NCBI RefSeq assembly: GCF_001696535.1
Contig: NZ_MBQE01000003.1
Location: 1 to 64,000, forward strand
DNA length: 64,000 bases
Source of the DNA: Stappia indica
GTDB lineage: Bacteria > Pseudomonadota > Alphaproteobacteria > Rhizobiales > Stappiaceae
Direction of reading: 5' to 3'
The notes beneath the pieces are model-generated. The model had not been told where the DNA came from. It ran no database searches and saw only the letters and a program-made list of their open reading frames with translations. The first letter of the stretch is position 1, and each line of letters starts with the position of its first letter. The translations under genes and the position numbers were made by a program. Below, in pieces: positions 54,827 through 63,129 of the stretch.

Positions 54827-55258
54827 ATGCTTCATGTCTTGCCGCATGCGGTCTTCCTTCACGTTGAAGACAACGTGAACGATGCCCTCGCCTTTCGTCT
54901 GGCGCTCGAAGGAGCGACGGGAAACATTCGCGTCCGCCGTGTCGGCTCGGTGGAGACGGCGCTCGAGCTGCTGTCGACGCCCGATGCGGCCGCCGGTCCG
55001 CCGTTCGACTGCGTCGTTGCGTCGTTGGACCTGCCCGCAGGGCGCGCCGGCGAACTGGCCCGGCGCGTGCGCCAGCGCTACGACAGCGCGACGCTGCCGC
55101 TCGTCGGCCTGACGCGCGGCACGCCGCCGGTTGCGGCGGAGGATGGCGACTGGTTCGATGCGGTCCACCAGAAGCCCGATGCCCCGCGCGAAATGAAGCG
55201 CATCGCGCGCGAGATCGTCGATCTGTGGTTCTCGCGCGCCCGCCGCTTCCATTGCTAG
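54827..55258 (+). CDS. Pseudo-receiver domain protein
   Basis: Single-domain protein of 143 aa with a CheY-like receiver fold. The acidic pair is E14-D15 in LHVEDNVNDAL, the conserved Thr is T96 in LVGLT and the Lys is K116 in HQKPD. At the phosphoacceptor position the aligned residue is Ser66 (VVASLDLP), not Asp; D68 falls two positions later. It therefore probably cannot be phosphorylated in the usual way. No kinase gene is nearby. Family unknown. Confidence 0.75.
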   Translation: MLHVLPHAVFLHVEDNVNDALAFRLALEGATGNIRVRRVGSVETALELLSTPDAAAGPPFDCVVASLDLPAGRAGELARRVRQRYDSATLPLVGLTRGTPPVAAEDGDWFDAVHQKPDAPREMKRIAREIVDLWFSRARRFHC

Positions 55259-55293
55259 TTCATTGAAATAATTAAGACTTAGGCGATCCGGCT

Positions 55294-56238
55294 TCAGTAG
55301 CCGGTCGCCCGGTCGACGGTGTTGCGCAAGGCGCCGCCCGCCTCGAAGGCGAGGATCTGCTCGGCGACATAGGCCGAGATCGCCTCCGGGTCGCTGTCGG
55401 CGGCGACATGCGGCGTGATCACTACATTCTCCAGCTTCCACAGCGGGCTGCCTGAGGGCAGCGGCTCGGTCTCGAACACGTCGAGGCTGGCGCCCTTCAG
55501 CGTGCCGTCGGTGAGCGCGCGCAACAGGTCGGCCTCGACCTGGCTGCCGCCGCGCCCGCCATTGATGAAGACCGGAGCGCGGAGCGCGCCGTCGCGCGCC
55601 AGCCGCGACACGAGGGCGTAATCGACGAAGCCGCGCGTCTCCGGCGTCAGCGGCAGCAGGTTGACCAGAATGTCGGTGCGGGCGAGGAAGGCGTCGAGCT
55701 CGCCCTCGCCGGCATAGCAGGTGACGCCGTCGATCTGCTTGGACCCGCGCGCCCAGCCCGCCACGTCAAACCCCAATCGCACCAATACCTTGGCGGATTC
55801 CGCGCCGAGCACGCCGAGGCCGAGCAGGCCGACGCGCACATGCCGCGCGGCCGGCTGTTCGAGGTCGCGCCAGACGCCTTCGCGCTGTTGCGCGGCGTAG
55901 GCGAGATGCTGGCGATGGTGCAGCAGGACCTGCAGCGCCACCCACTCGGCCATGCGGGCGGTCAGGTCCGGATCGACGACGCGGACGACCGGAACGTCCG
56001 GCAGTCCGGGCTGGGCCAGCAGGTGGTCGACGCCGGCGCCCAGCGAGAAGATCGCCTTGAGATTGGGGCAGGCGGACAGCACCTCGGCGGGGGCCTTCCA
56101 GGCGAGCGCGTAGCGGATGTCGGCCGGGTCGCCGATGGCATCCGGCCAGGAGCGGATCTCGTGATGCGGCAGATGGCGGGCAAGGCGCGAGGCCCAGGCT
56201 GCGGGGTTCCAGCCCTTGACGGCAATCAGCAGGCTCAT
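55294..56238 (-). CDS. ghrA: Glyoxylate/hydroxypyruvate reductase A-like dehydrogenase
   Basis: NAD(P)H-dependent D-2-hydroxyacid dehydrogenase of 314 aa. The Rossmann motif is VGLLGLGVLGAESAKVL, the active-site Arg is in FINGGRGGSQVE, Glu in DVFETEPLP and His in ITPHVAAD. Length and motif spacing match GhrA. GGAGG precedes the ATG; a longer frame upstream is unneeded. Transcribed alone. Substrate could be glyoxylate, hydroxypyruvate or another small keto acid. Confidence 0.9.
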   Translation of the reverse strand: MSLLIAVKGWNPAAWASRLARHLPHHEIRSWPDAIGDPADIRYALAWKAPAEVLSACPNLKAIFSLGAGVDHLLAQPGLPDVPVVRVVDPDLTARMAEWVALQVLLHHRQHLAYAAQQREGVWRDLEQPAARHVRVGLLGLGVLGAESAKVLVRLGFDVAGWARGSKQIDGVTCYAGEGELDAFLARTDILVNLLPLTPETRGFVDYALVSRLARDGALRAPVFINGGRGGSQVEADLLRALTDGTLKGASLDVFETEPLPSGSPLWKLENVVITPHVAADSDPEAISAYVAEQILAFEAGGALRNTVDRATGY

Positions 56239-56381
56239 GCAGGTCCTCCAGACGGGTGTTTCCCTCCTTAGAGCATCTTCCGCCGATCTGTGCAGCACCG
56301 GGATCAAAAAAAGCGTCGAAACGCCAAGCCCCTGGCGGGTCAGCCGCGTGATTGTCCCCGTCTTCCGTAGCGTCAATTTTC

Positions 56382-56410
56382 TTGACAGGTGTGGAGCGCA
56401 ATGGAATCAA
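56382..56410 (+). promoter_or_regulatory. Candidate promoter of the 108-aa orphan gene
   Basis: TTGACA at 56382-56387 and AATCAA at 56405-56410, 17 bases apart, read towards the gene starting at 56503. The -35 box is perfect; the -10 is a weak match. Confidence 0.45.
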
Positions 56411-56421
56411 TTTTTGAGAGA

Positions 56422-56435
56422 AATTTTGCAAAATT
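56422..56435. promoter_or_regulatory. Perfect 14-bp palindrome downstream of the candidate promoter
   Basis: AATTTTGCAAAATT is a perfect palindrome 11 bases past the candidate -10 box and 67 bases ahead of the start codon, where a dimeric repressor could block transcription. Confidence 0.45.
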
Positions 56436-56502
56436 CCGCGCTGAAATCGGGAGAAATTGATTTTTCCGTCTCAATCACGCTTTTTCCGGGGGGAATGGAT
56501 CG

Positions 56503-56829
56503 ATGAAGGTCGGAGATGTGAAGAGTGTGGTCGCCTGGGTCGACCTGATGCCGGGGCCGGGTCGCACGCCGACCCTGCATGTGACCGGCAAGGTGACGGC
56601 GCCGACGCCGTGCCACGAGGTGCTGGCGGAGTTCGCCGGGCTCGAGAAGTCGGAGCCGCCGGTCTACCTCGTCGAGGTGACGCTGCGCGAGGGCGCCGGC
56701 ATCTGCCCGCAGGTGCTGACCGACCGGGACTTCCACTATATTGAGCGGAATTACGGCGGCGCGGCGAAGTCGGTGCGGGTGCTTTCGGACAGCGACAGCG
56801 AGACGGCGAAGATCGGCGAGGCGCACTGA
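56503..56829 (+). CDS. Unrecognised 108-aa protein
   Basis: I do not recognise this family. The small acidic protein (no signal peptide, no membrane helix) begins MKVGDVKSVVAWVDLMPGPG and contains two cysteines (in TPCHEVL and GICPQVL), with beta-strand-like stretches and a DSDSE-rich end. GGGGGGAA precedes the ATG and codon use is like its neighbours, so it is probably a real gene. A candidate promoter and a perfect palindrome lie upstream and a palindromic hairpin downstream, so it is likely a regulated single-gene unit. Confidence 0.65.
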   Translation: MKVGDVKSVVAWVDLMPGPGRTPTLHVTGKVTAPTPCHEVLAEFAGLEKSEPPVYLVEVTLREGAGICPQVLTDRDFHYIERNYGGAAKSVRVLSDSDSETAKIGEAH

Positions 56830-56869
56830 CGCGCGGCCGGCTTGTCCCCGCGCGCGCCCAGTCTCTATC

Positions 56870-56890
56870 CCCGCTCCGGACCGGAGCGGG
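56870..56890. terminator. Hairpin after the 108-aa gene
   Basis: A 21-bp perfect palindrome (CCCGCTCCGG, central A, CCGGAGCGGG) lies 41 bases past the stop codon. No U-tract follows on the plus strand, so the terminator reading is only likely. It also lies between this gene and the convergent rmuC gene. Confidence 0.45.
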
Positions 56891-56964
56891 CAGATGCTGT
56901 TATCCCCGCAGGGGGCGGGTCGGCGTATGATGCGCGGCAAGAAGAGGCGCGGCAAGAAGAGGCG

Positions 56965-58236
56965 TCAGTCGGCAGCAAAGGGATCGTGAAGCCCGGGCAG
57001 GGGCAGGGGGCGTGACGCCTCGTCCCGGCGTTCGCGCGGCCCGGCCGCCGGCGCGCCGCCGGCGGGACCCGGCCGGTCGATGGCGGCGTCGTCTGAAGCC
57101 TGCTCGCTGCGCCGCGGGGCGAGGTCGAGATCGCCGATGCTGCGGCCGCGCTTGCCGATCTTGTCGGTCGAGATCAGGATCTGCTCGATGTCGCGGCCGG
57201 CCTGGCCGAAATGCTGCTGCAGCTTGCGGACCCGCTCGTCCAGCCGGTCGACATCGGCGACGAGATGGCCGACCTCGGCCTGGATCCGGTGCGCCTCCTC
57301 GCGCAACCGGGCATCGCGCAGCACCGACTGCACCACCTGGATCGACAACAGCAGCAGCGAGGGCGAGACGATGACCACCCGGACCCGGTGCGCCTTCTGG
57401 ACGAGATCGGCGAACTGTTCGTGGATTTCGGCGAAGATGCTTTCCGACGGCACGAACATGAAGGCCGTGTCCTGGGTCTCGCCCGGAATGAGATAGCGCT
57501 CGGCAATGTCCGAAAGGTGCTTGCCGATGTCGCGGCGGAAGCGGGCGCGCGCCTGCTTGAGCGGCTCCGGCCCTTCGGCCTGCTTCAGCTCGTTATAGGC
57601 CTCCAGCGGAAACTTGGCGTCGACGACGAGGGGCGGGGCGCCGTTCGGCAGGTGGATCAGGCAGTCGGGCCGCACGCGCGTCGACAGGGTCGCCTGAAAG
57701 CTGAAGGCGCCCGGCGCCAGCGCGTCCTGGACGATCGCCTCCATCCGGCCCTGGCCGAAGGCGCCCCGCGCCTGCTTGTTGTCGAGGATAGACTGCAGCG
57801 CCCCGACCTGGCCGGAGAGGTCGCGGATCGTCGCCTGCGCCCGGTCGATGACCGCGAGGCGCTCGTGCAGGTGGCGCAAGCCGTCATGGGTGCGCCGGGT
57901 GGTCTCGGCCATCGACTGGCCGAGCTTGTGGCTCATGCCGTCGAGCCGCTCGTTGACGGCGCGCATCAGGTCGCCCTGCCGCGAGCCGAAGACCTCGGCC
58001 ATGGTCTGCATCCGGCCGGTCATCTCGGACTGGACCTTGAGCAGGTCGGAGACCCGCGCCTCGAGCTCGCGTGCGTGTTCGGCCGCCCGCCATTCGGCAT
58101 CGCGCGCCCGGCCCGCCTGCCGCGACACGGAGACGAGCGTCAGCACCGCCGCACCGAGCAGCAGCACGGCAGCACCGACCAGCGCCTCGCCGAGCGACAC
58201 GGGCCGGCCGAGCAGGGTGAAGAGAATCGTCTCCAT
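56965..58236 (-). CDS. rmuC: DNA recombination protein RmuC
   Basis: Protein of 423 aa that limits recombination at inverted repeats. One N-terminal membrane anchor (about residues 14-38), a coiled coil (about 45-150), then the RmuC nuclease-like domain (about 170-330) with [21 protein letters not shown], whose D-AK core fits a PD-(D/E)xK nuclease. The C-terminal 70 residues are Arg/Pro-rich. A longer frame upstream is not supported. A LexA-like site touches the start codon. Confidence 0.94.
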   Translation of the reverse strand: METILFTLLGRPVSLGEALVGAAVLLLGAAVLTLVSVSRQAGRARDAEWRAAEHARELEARVSDLLKVQSEMTGRMQTMAEVFGSRQGDLMRAVNERLDGMSHKLGQSMAETTRRTHDGLRHLHERLAVIDRAQATIRDLSGQVGALQSILDNKQARGAFGQGRMEAIVQDALAPGAFSFQATLSTRVRPDCLIHLPNGAPPLVVDAKFPLEAYNELKQAEGPEPLKQARARFRRDIGKHLSDIAERYLIPGETQDTAFMFVPSESIFAEIHEQFADLVQKAHRVRVVIVSPSLLLLSIQVVQSVLRDARLREEAHRIQAEVGHLVADVDRLDERVRKLQQHFGQAGRDIEQILISTDKIGKRGRSIGDLDLAPRRSEQASDDAAIDRPGPAGGAPAAGPRERRDEASRPLPLPGLHDPFAAD

Positions 58237-58238
58237 GG

Positions 58239-58253
58239 AAACAAAGATAGAAC
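58239..58253 (-). promoter_or_regulatory. LexA-like box at the rmuC start
   Basis: On the minus strand GTTC-N7-GTTT ends two bases before the rmuC ATG. The alphaproteobacterial LexA site is GTTC-N7-GTTC, so seven of eight positions match. It may be chance. Confidence 0.3.
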
Positions 58254-58258
58254 ATTTG

Positions 58259-58270
58259 TCGCAATTGCGA
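58259..58270. promoter_or_regulatory. 12-bp palindrome upstream of rmuC
   Basis: TCGCAATTGCGA is a perfect palindrome five bases beyond the LexA-like box. It could be a separate operator in the rmuC promoter region. Binder unknown. Confidence 0.3.
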
Positions 58271-58441
58271 AACGGCGCAGGCGCGTGGGGCGGCAACCGG
58301 GCACAGCGAGCGGGCAGAGGAGCACCGGGGGCGCGGAGGAGGCCGCCGCCCCCTTCACCATGGGCTGCAAACCGCGGAAATCGTGCATTCCGGGCGCATC
58401 GGCGCGTTGACGCGGGCGGCCTTCTCCCATATCTCAGCACC

Positions 58442-58960
58442 ATGACGAAACGAGACATCATCATCCTGCCGGATCCCAAGCTGCGCCTGGTCAGCGAGCC
58501 GGTCGCCAGCGTCGACGACGCCGTGCGCCAGCTGGCCGACGACATGCTGGACACCATGTACGACGCGCCGGGCATCGGGCTGGCGGCGATCCAGATCGGC
58601 GTGCCGACGCGCATGCTGGTGCTGGATGTGGCGCGCGAGGGCGAGACGCCCGCGCCGATGGTGGTGATCAACCCCGAGGTCGTGTGGGAATCCGACGAGC
58701 GCTCCGTCTATCAGGAAGGCTGCCTGTCGATACCGGAATATTACGAGGACGTGGAGCGGCCGCAGCGGATCGGCCTGCGCTTCCTTGACCGCGAGGGCGC
58801 GCAGCGCGAGATCGAGGCGGACGGCCTGCTCGCCACCTGCCTGCAGCACGAGATCGACCACTTGAACGGCGTGCTGTTCATCGACCACATTTCCAAGCTG
58901 AAGCGCGACCGCGTCGTGAAGAAGTTCCAGAAGCAGGCCCGGCTGACCGAAAAGGCTTGA
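58442..58960 (+). CDS. def: Peptide deformylase
   Basis: Removes the N-formyl group from nascent proteins. The 172-aa protein has [10 protein letters not shown] (motif 1), metal-ligand C94 in EGCLS, and QHEIDHL with H136, E137 and H140. It is normally next to fmt; here marC is inserted between the two. The 205 bases upstream hold no gene. Confidence 0.97.
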   Translation: MTKRDIIILPDPKLRLVSEPVASVDDAVRQLADDMLDTMYDAPGIGLAAIQIGVPTRMLVLDVAREGETPAPMVVINPEVVWESDERSVYQEGCLSIPEYYEDVERPQRIGLRFLDREGAQREIEADGLLATCLQHEIDHLNGVLFIDHISKLKRDRVVKKFQKQARLTEKA

Positions 58961-59001
58961 GCCGCGCTGCAGCCTGAACCTGCGACCCGGGAGCCGGACG
59001 C

Positions 59002-59634
59002 ATGGACATCGCCTTCTTTCTCAAGGTCTTCGCGGCGCTTTTCGCGATCATGAGCCCGGTCGCCAACCTGCCGGTGTTCCTGTCGCTGACCGGCGACCGC
59101 GATGCGGCCGGAAAGCGCGCCGTCGCCCTGACCGCAACGCTCGGCCTCGTTGCCGGTTCGCTCATCGTCTTCTTCGGCGGCGAGGCGATCCTGTCGCTGT
59201 TCGGCATCAGCATCGACGGCTTCCGCCTTGCCGGCGGGCTGCTGATCCTGCTGATCGCCCTGTCCATGCTGCATGGCGGGGAAAGCAGCGCGCAGGCCGG
59301 CACGGATGCGGAGAAAGAGCATCACCAGAGCGTCGACAATCCGGGCATCTACCCGCTGACCGTACCGATGTTGCTGGGGCCGGGCTCGATCTCGACCATC
59401 GTGATCTTCCGCGAGCAGGCGCGCGGGACGGGCGAGGAGATCGCCCTGGTGGCGGCGCTGGCCGCCATGGTCGTCGTGCTCTCTGCCACCTTTCTCGCCG
59501 CGCCGATGCTGTCGCGCGTCCTCAACTGCACCGCGATCAGCATCATGAGCCGGCTGATGGGCATGATCCTCGCCGCCATCGCCATGGAGATGATGGTGAC
59601 GAGCCTCAAGGCGCTGTTGCCCGGTCTTGCATGA
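59002..59634 (+). CDS. MarC-family integral membrane protein
   Basis: Inner-membrane protein of 210 aa with six hydrophobic helices in two groups of three, separated by a polar loop (about residues 95-115, AGTDAEKEHHQS). FFLKVFAALFAIMSPVANLPVF at the N-terminus and YPLTVPMLLGPGSISTIVIF are family hallmarks. MarC function is unresolved; the old link to multiple antibiotic resistance has not held. It starts 41 bases after def. Confidence 0.9.
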   Translation: MDIAFFLKVFAALFAIMSPVANLPVFLSLTGDRDAAGKRAVALTATLGLVAGSLIVFFGGEAILSLFGISIDGFRLAGGLLILLIALSMLHGGESSAQAGTDAEKEHHQSVDNPGIYPLTVPMLLGPGSISTIVIFREQARGTGEEIALVAALAAMVVVLSATFLAAPMLSRVLNCTAISIMSRLMGMILAAIAMEMMVTSLKALLPGLA

Positions 59635-59667
59635 AACGTCTTGCATGAAGCGCCTCGCATGACGCGC
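59626..59667 (+). repeat. 14-bp tandem triplication at the marC stop
   Basis: Three consecutive 14-bp units (CTTGCATGAAACGT, CTTGCATGAAGCGC, CTCGCATGACGCGC) begin within the last two codons of marC. Each unit repeats the Leu-Ala-stop coding string. It looks like a local duplication. Confidence 0.6.
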
Positions 59668-59729
59668 CGCGCCTGATACGTTCAAACCCCTGAAAACCGA
59701 GCCCCGCTCGATCCGTCGAAGGAGAAATC

Positions 59730-60671
59730 ATGACCTTGCGCATCGTCTTCATGGGAACGCCGGAGTTTTCCGTTCCGACCTTGATGGAGATCGTCGGCCA
59801 GGGTCACGATGTCGTCGCCTGCTACACCCAGCCGCCGCGCAAGGCGGGACGGGGCATGGAGGAGCGCAAGTCGGCAGTGCATCAGGCGGCCGAGACGCTG
59901 GGCATTCCGGTGCGCTGCCCGCAGTCGCTGAAAAGCGAGGAGGAGCACGCCGCACTTGCCGAGCTCGCCCCCGATGCGGCCGTCGTCGTCGCCTACGGCC
60001 TGTTGCTGCCGCAGGCGGTGCTCGACATTCCGGTGCATGGCTGTCTCAACCTGCATGCCTCGCTGCTGCCGCGCTGGCGCGGTGCGGCCCCGATCAACCG
60101 CGCGATCATGGCCGGCGACGCGGAAACCGGCGTCGAGGTGATGCGCATGGAAGCCGGGCTCGACACCGGTCCGGTCTACATGGCCGAGAAGCTGGCGATC
60201 GGGCAGGACATGACGGCCGGCGAGCTGCACGACCGCCTGTCGGTGCTGGGCGCGGACCTGATGGTGCGCGCGCTCGCGGCCCTGCCGCGCGGCGGCCTGG
60301 TGCCGACGCCCCAGGCGGAGGAGGGCGTCACCTACGCCCGCAAGCTCGACAAGGCCGAAACGCGGATCGACTGGACGCGGCCGGCCCGCGAGGTGCACGA
60401 CCATGTGCGCGGGCTCTCGCCCTTTCCCGGTGCCTGGTGCGAGGTGGAGATTTCGGGGCGCAGCGAGCGGGTGAAGGTGCTGCGCAGCGCGCTGGACGAG
60501 AGCGCCTCGGGCGAACCGGGCACGCTGCTTTCCGCCGGCGACGAGCTGCTGGTCGCCTGCGGCAACGGCGCGGTGCGGCTGGTGCAGCTGCAGCGCGCCG
60601 GCAAGAAGCCGATGCCGGCGGCCGAGTTCCAGCGCGGCGCCCAGCTCGGTGCAGGTGCGCGCCTTTCGTAA
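59730..60671 (+). CDS. fmt: Methionyl-tRNA formyltransferase
   Basis: Formylates initiator Met-tRNA with 10-formyl-tetrahydrofolate. The 313-aa protein has [11 protein letters not shown] at the N-terminus, the active site [17 protein letters not shown] (N107, H109), METGLDTGPV-like [11 protein letters not shown], and the C-terminal OB domain with [19 protein letters not shown] precedes the ATG. Partner of def in the formyl-Met cycle. Confidence 0.97.
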   Translation: MTLRIVFMGTPEFSVPTLMEIVGQGHDVVACYTQPPRKAGRGMEERKSAVHQAAETLGIPVRCPQSLKSEEEHAALAELAPDAAVVVAYGLLLPQAVLDIPVHGCLNLHASLLPRWRGAAPINRAIMAGDAETGVEVMRMEAGLDTGPVYMAEKLAIGQDMTAGELHDRLSVLGADLMVRALAALPRGGLVPTPQAEEGVTYARKLDKAETRIDWTRPAREVHDHVRGLSPFPGAWCEVEISGRSERVKVLRSALDESASGEPGTLLSAGDELLVACGNGAVRLVQLQRAGKKPMPAAEFQRGAQLGAGARLS

Positions 60672-60771
60672 CCCCGACCCGTCCTCCATCGCCAAGCGGA
60701 CGCCGGGCAGGCTATGATGCCGGGCGAACCAGACCGCTGTCAGGTGCCGCAAGGCCGAACGGACCATCCAG

Positions 60772-61299
60772 ATGACCCATCCTGCGCTTGAACCCGCGAT
60801 CCGCCCCGCAACGCCCGCCGACGAGGCGGACATTTCGCTGGTCATCGCCAGCGCCTTCGGCCAGGAGGGCGAGGCGCGGCTCGTCGACGAGCTGCGCTCC
60901 TGCGGCGCATTGGTGCTCGAGCTGGTGGCGGTCGACCGGGACGGGCGGATCGTCGGCCATGTCGCCTTTTCCCGGGTGACGGGAGCGGGCGCCGGGCACC
61001 GGCTTGCCATCTCGTGCCTGGCGCCGGTCTCGGTGAGCCCGGACCGGCAGCGCGGCGGCGTCGGCTCGGCGCTGATCCGCGCCGGGGTCACAGCCTTGCG
61101 CGAGCAGGGCGAGGATCTGGTTCTGGTGCTGGGGCCGCCGGCCTATTACCCGCGCTTCGGCTTCGACGCGGAGCTTGCGAAAAAGGTCGCCGCCCCCTAT
61201 GCGGGGGCAGCCTTCCAGGCGCTGGCGCTGACCGAGGCCGCACGGGCGGCCCTGCCTATCGAGGTCACCTTCGCCACGCCCTTCGAGGCCTTCGAGTAA
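60772..61299 (+). CDS. GNAT-family N-acetyltransferase
   Basis: Acetyltransferase of 175 aa, YhbS-like. The acetyl-CoA pyrophosphate loop is SPDRQRGGVGSALIRAG (about residues 84-100) and LGPPAYYPRFGFD follows near residue 120, a pattern typical of this subfamily. Between fmt and truA in the same direction (100 and 30 base gaps). The acceptor is unknown. Confidence 0.88.
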   Translation: MTHPALEPAIRPATPADEADISLVIASAFGQEGEARLVDELRSCGALVLELVAVDRDGRIVGHVAFSRVTGAGAGHRLAISCLAPVSVSPDRQRGGVGSALIRAGVTALREQGEDLVLVLGPPAYYPRFGFDAELAKKVAAPYAGAAFQALALTEAARAALPIEVTFATPFEAFE

Positions 61300-61329
61300 C
61301 CGCGACAACCGGCGAGCCGTTTTCGTTCC

Positions 61330-62160
61330 ATGCCCCGCTACAAGCTGACAGTCGACTATGACGGCCGCCCTTTCGTGGGCTGGCAGAGGCAGGACAACGG
61401 CCCGTCCGTGCAGGGCGTGATCGAGCGGGCGGTGAAGGCGTTTTCCGGCGAGACGGTGACCATCGGCGGGGCGGGGCGCACCGATTCCGGCGTGCATGCG
61501 ACCGGGCAGGTGGCCCATCTCGATCTGGCAAAGGAGTGGCCGCCGGCGACCGTGCTGGGCGCGCTGAACTTCCACTGCCTGCCCGATCCGGTGGCGATCA
61601 TCGACTGCCAGCAGATGCATGAGGGCTTCGATGCCCGCTTTTCCGCGATCCGCCGCCACTACCGCTATCGCATCGTCAACCGGCTGGCGCCGCTGACCCA
61701 CGATCTGGGCCTGGCTTGGCACGTGAAGAAGCCGCTCGACGCAGAAGCGATGCACGAGGCGGCGCAGGTCTTCGTCGGCCATCACGACTTCACCACCTTC
61801 CGCCATTCGCGATGCCAGGCGAAGAGCCCGTGGAAGACGCTGGAAGCCTTCAGCGTGCGCCGCGAGGGCGAGAGCATCATCGCCGAGTGCTCGTCGCGCT
61901 CCTTCCTGCACAACCAGGTGCGCTCGATGGTCGGCACGCTGCGGCTGGTCGGCGAGGGCCGCTGGGGGCCGGGGGATGTCGCAAAGGCGCTGGCGGCCTG
62001 CAACCGCGAGGCCTGCGGCCCGGTGGCGCCGCCCGACGGGCTGTATCTGACGCAGGTCGACTATCGCCCGGCGGAAGATGACGCGGCGTCGCTGGCCGCC
62101 TATCGCGCCGGGCTTGCCGAGGCGGCGGGCGAAGAGGCCGACGAGGTGGTCGGCGACTGA
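61330..62160 (+). CDS. truA: tRNA pseudouridine synthase A
   Basis: Modifies uridines 38-40 in the tRNA anticodon arm. The 276-aa protein has the catalytic Asp52 in GAGRTDSGVHA, YDGRPFVGWQRQ at the N-terminus and SRSFLHNQVRSMVGTL near residue 200. The C-terminal end (AEAAGEEADEVVGD) is an acidic extension. Its last 61 bases overlap the convergent DUF2189 gene. Confidence 0.96.
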   Translation: MPRYKLTVDYDGRPFVGWQRQDNGPSVQGVIERAVKAFSGETVTIGGAGRTDSGVHATGQVAHLDLAKEWPPATVLGALNFHCLPDPVAIIDCQQMHEGFDARFSAIRRHYRYRIVNRLAPLTHDLGLAWHVKKPLDAEAMHEAAQVFVGHHDFTTFRHSRCQAKSPWKTLEAFSVRREGESIIAECSSRSFLHNQVRSMVGTLRLVGEGRWGPGDVAKALAACNREACGPVAPPDGLYLTQVDYRPAEDDAASLAAYRAGLAEAAGEEADEVVGD

Positions 62161-62990
62161 AGGCCGGCCTCGTCCTCCTGCGGGGCGGGCGGCACCAGCT
62201 TACGATAGAGATGCCAGGTGGTGTGGCCGAGCACCGGCAGGGCGACCAGCAGCCCGGCGAAGAGCGGCAGCATCGACACGATCAGCGTCGCGGTGACGAC
62301 CAGCGCCCAGCCGATCATCGGCTTCGGGCTGGTGACGACCGCGCGCACGCTGGTGATCATCGCGGTGATGAAGTCGACGTCCCGGTCGAGCAGCATCGGG
62401 AAGGAAACGACGGTCAGCGAGAACAGCAGGACCGACAGCACCGCGCCGATGGCATTGCCGATGACCAGGAACATCAGGCCTTCCGGCGTCGTCACCACCA
62501 CCTCGACGAAGGCGCCGAAGGAGGCGAAGGACTTGAAGCCGAGGAACAGGGCGAGCAGCAGCCGCACCTGATACATCCACATGATCTGGACGAAGAGCAC
62601 GACGAAGGCCATCCAGGCGATCTCGCGCTTGCGCTGCGCCCAGATGACCCCGAGGACGCCGGCCCAGCCGAGCGGCTCGCCCGTCTCCAGCCGGCGGCTG
62701 ACCTCGTAGAGGCCGACGGCGATGAACGGGCCGATCAGCCCGAAGCCGATGGCCAGCGGATAGCTGAGATAGCTCATGTGCAGGGCGGAGGCGGTGAGCA
62801 GCACGAGGATGCCGCCGAGCGCATAGACGGCGCCGAAGAACAGGCCGAAGCGCGGCGCCTTGCGGAAGTCGCGCATGCCCGCGCCGAGCGCGTCGACGAT
62901 GGCGTCGAAGCCGATGGCGTTGACCCGCGTCGGGTCCGGCCGCCGCACGGGCTGTCCGTCGATGGTGCCGCTGCCCTGTTCGCCCGTCAT
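62100..62990 (-). CDS. DUF2189 membrane protein
   Basis: Inner-membrane protein of 296 aa with six to seven hydrophobic helices (from about residue 48 to 270), including PRFGLFFGAVYALGGILVLL and MIGWALVVTATLIVSMLPLF. The N-terminal 40 residues are cytoplasmic and charged. The last 18 residues (rich in Ser, Ala, Pro) are encoded opposite the truA 3' end. The family is common in Alphaproteobacteria with no known function. The ATG at 62990 starts MTGEQGSG. Confidence 0.88.
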   Translation of the reverse strand: MTGEQGSGTIDGQPVRRPDPTRVNAIGFDAIVDALGAGMRDFRKAPRFGLFFGAVYALGGILVLLTASALHMSYLSYPLAIGFGLIGPFIAVGLYEVSRRLETGEPLGWAGVLGVIWAQRKREIAWMAFVVLFVQIMWMYQVRLLLALFLGFKSFASFGAFVEVVVTTPEGLMFLVIGNAIGAVLSVLLFSLTVVSFPMLLDRDVDFITAMITSVRAVVTSPKPMIGWALVVTATLIVSMLPLFAGLLVALPVLGHTTWHLYRKLVPPAPQEDEAGLQSPTTSSASSPAASASPAR

Positions 62991-63129
62991 TGCCTGCCCC
63001 CCTGGCGTTCTTGTTTCCCGATGCTGCAACAAGCAGCGCTACTCAACCAAGAACGCACCGGCCCGTCATCTTCGGAAAGATACTTGTGGTCGAGCCTGAT
63101 GTCTGTCCGGGAGGGGAGAGGTCTGTCGG

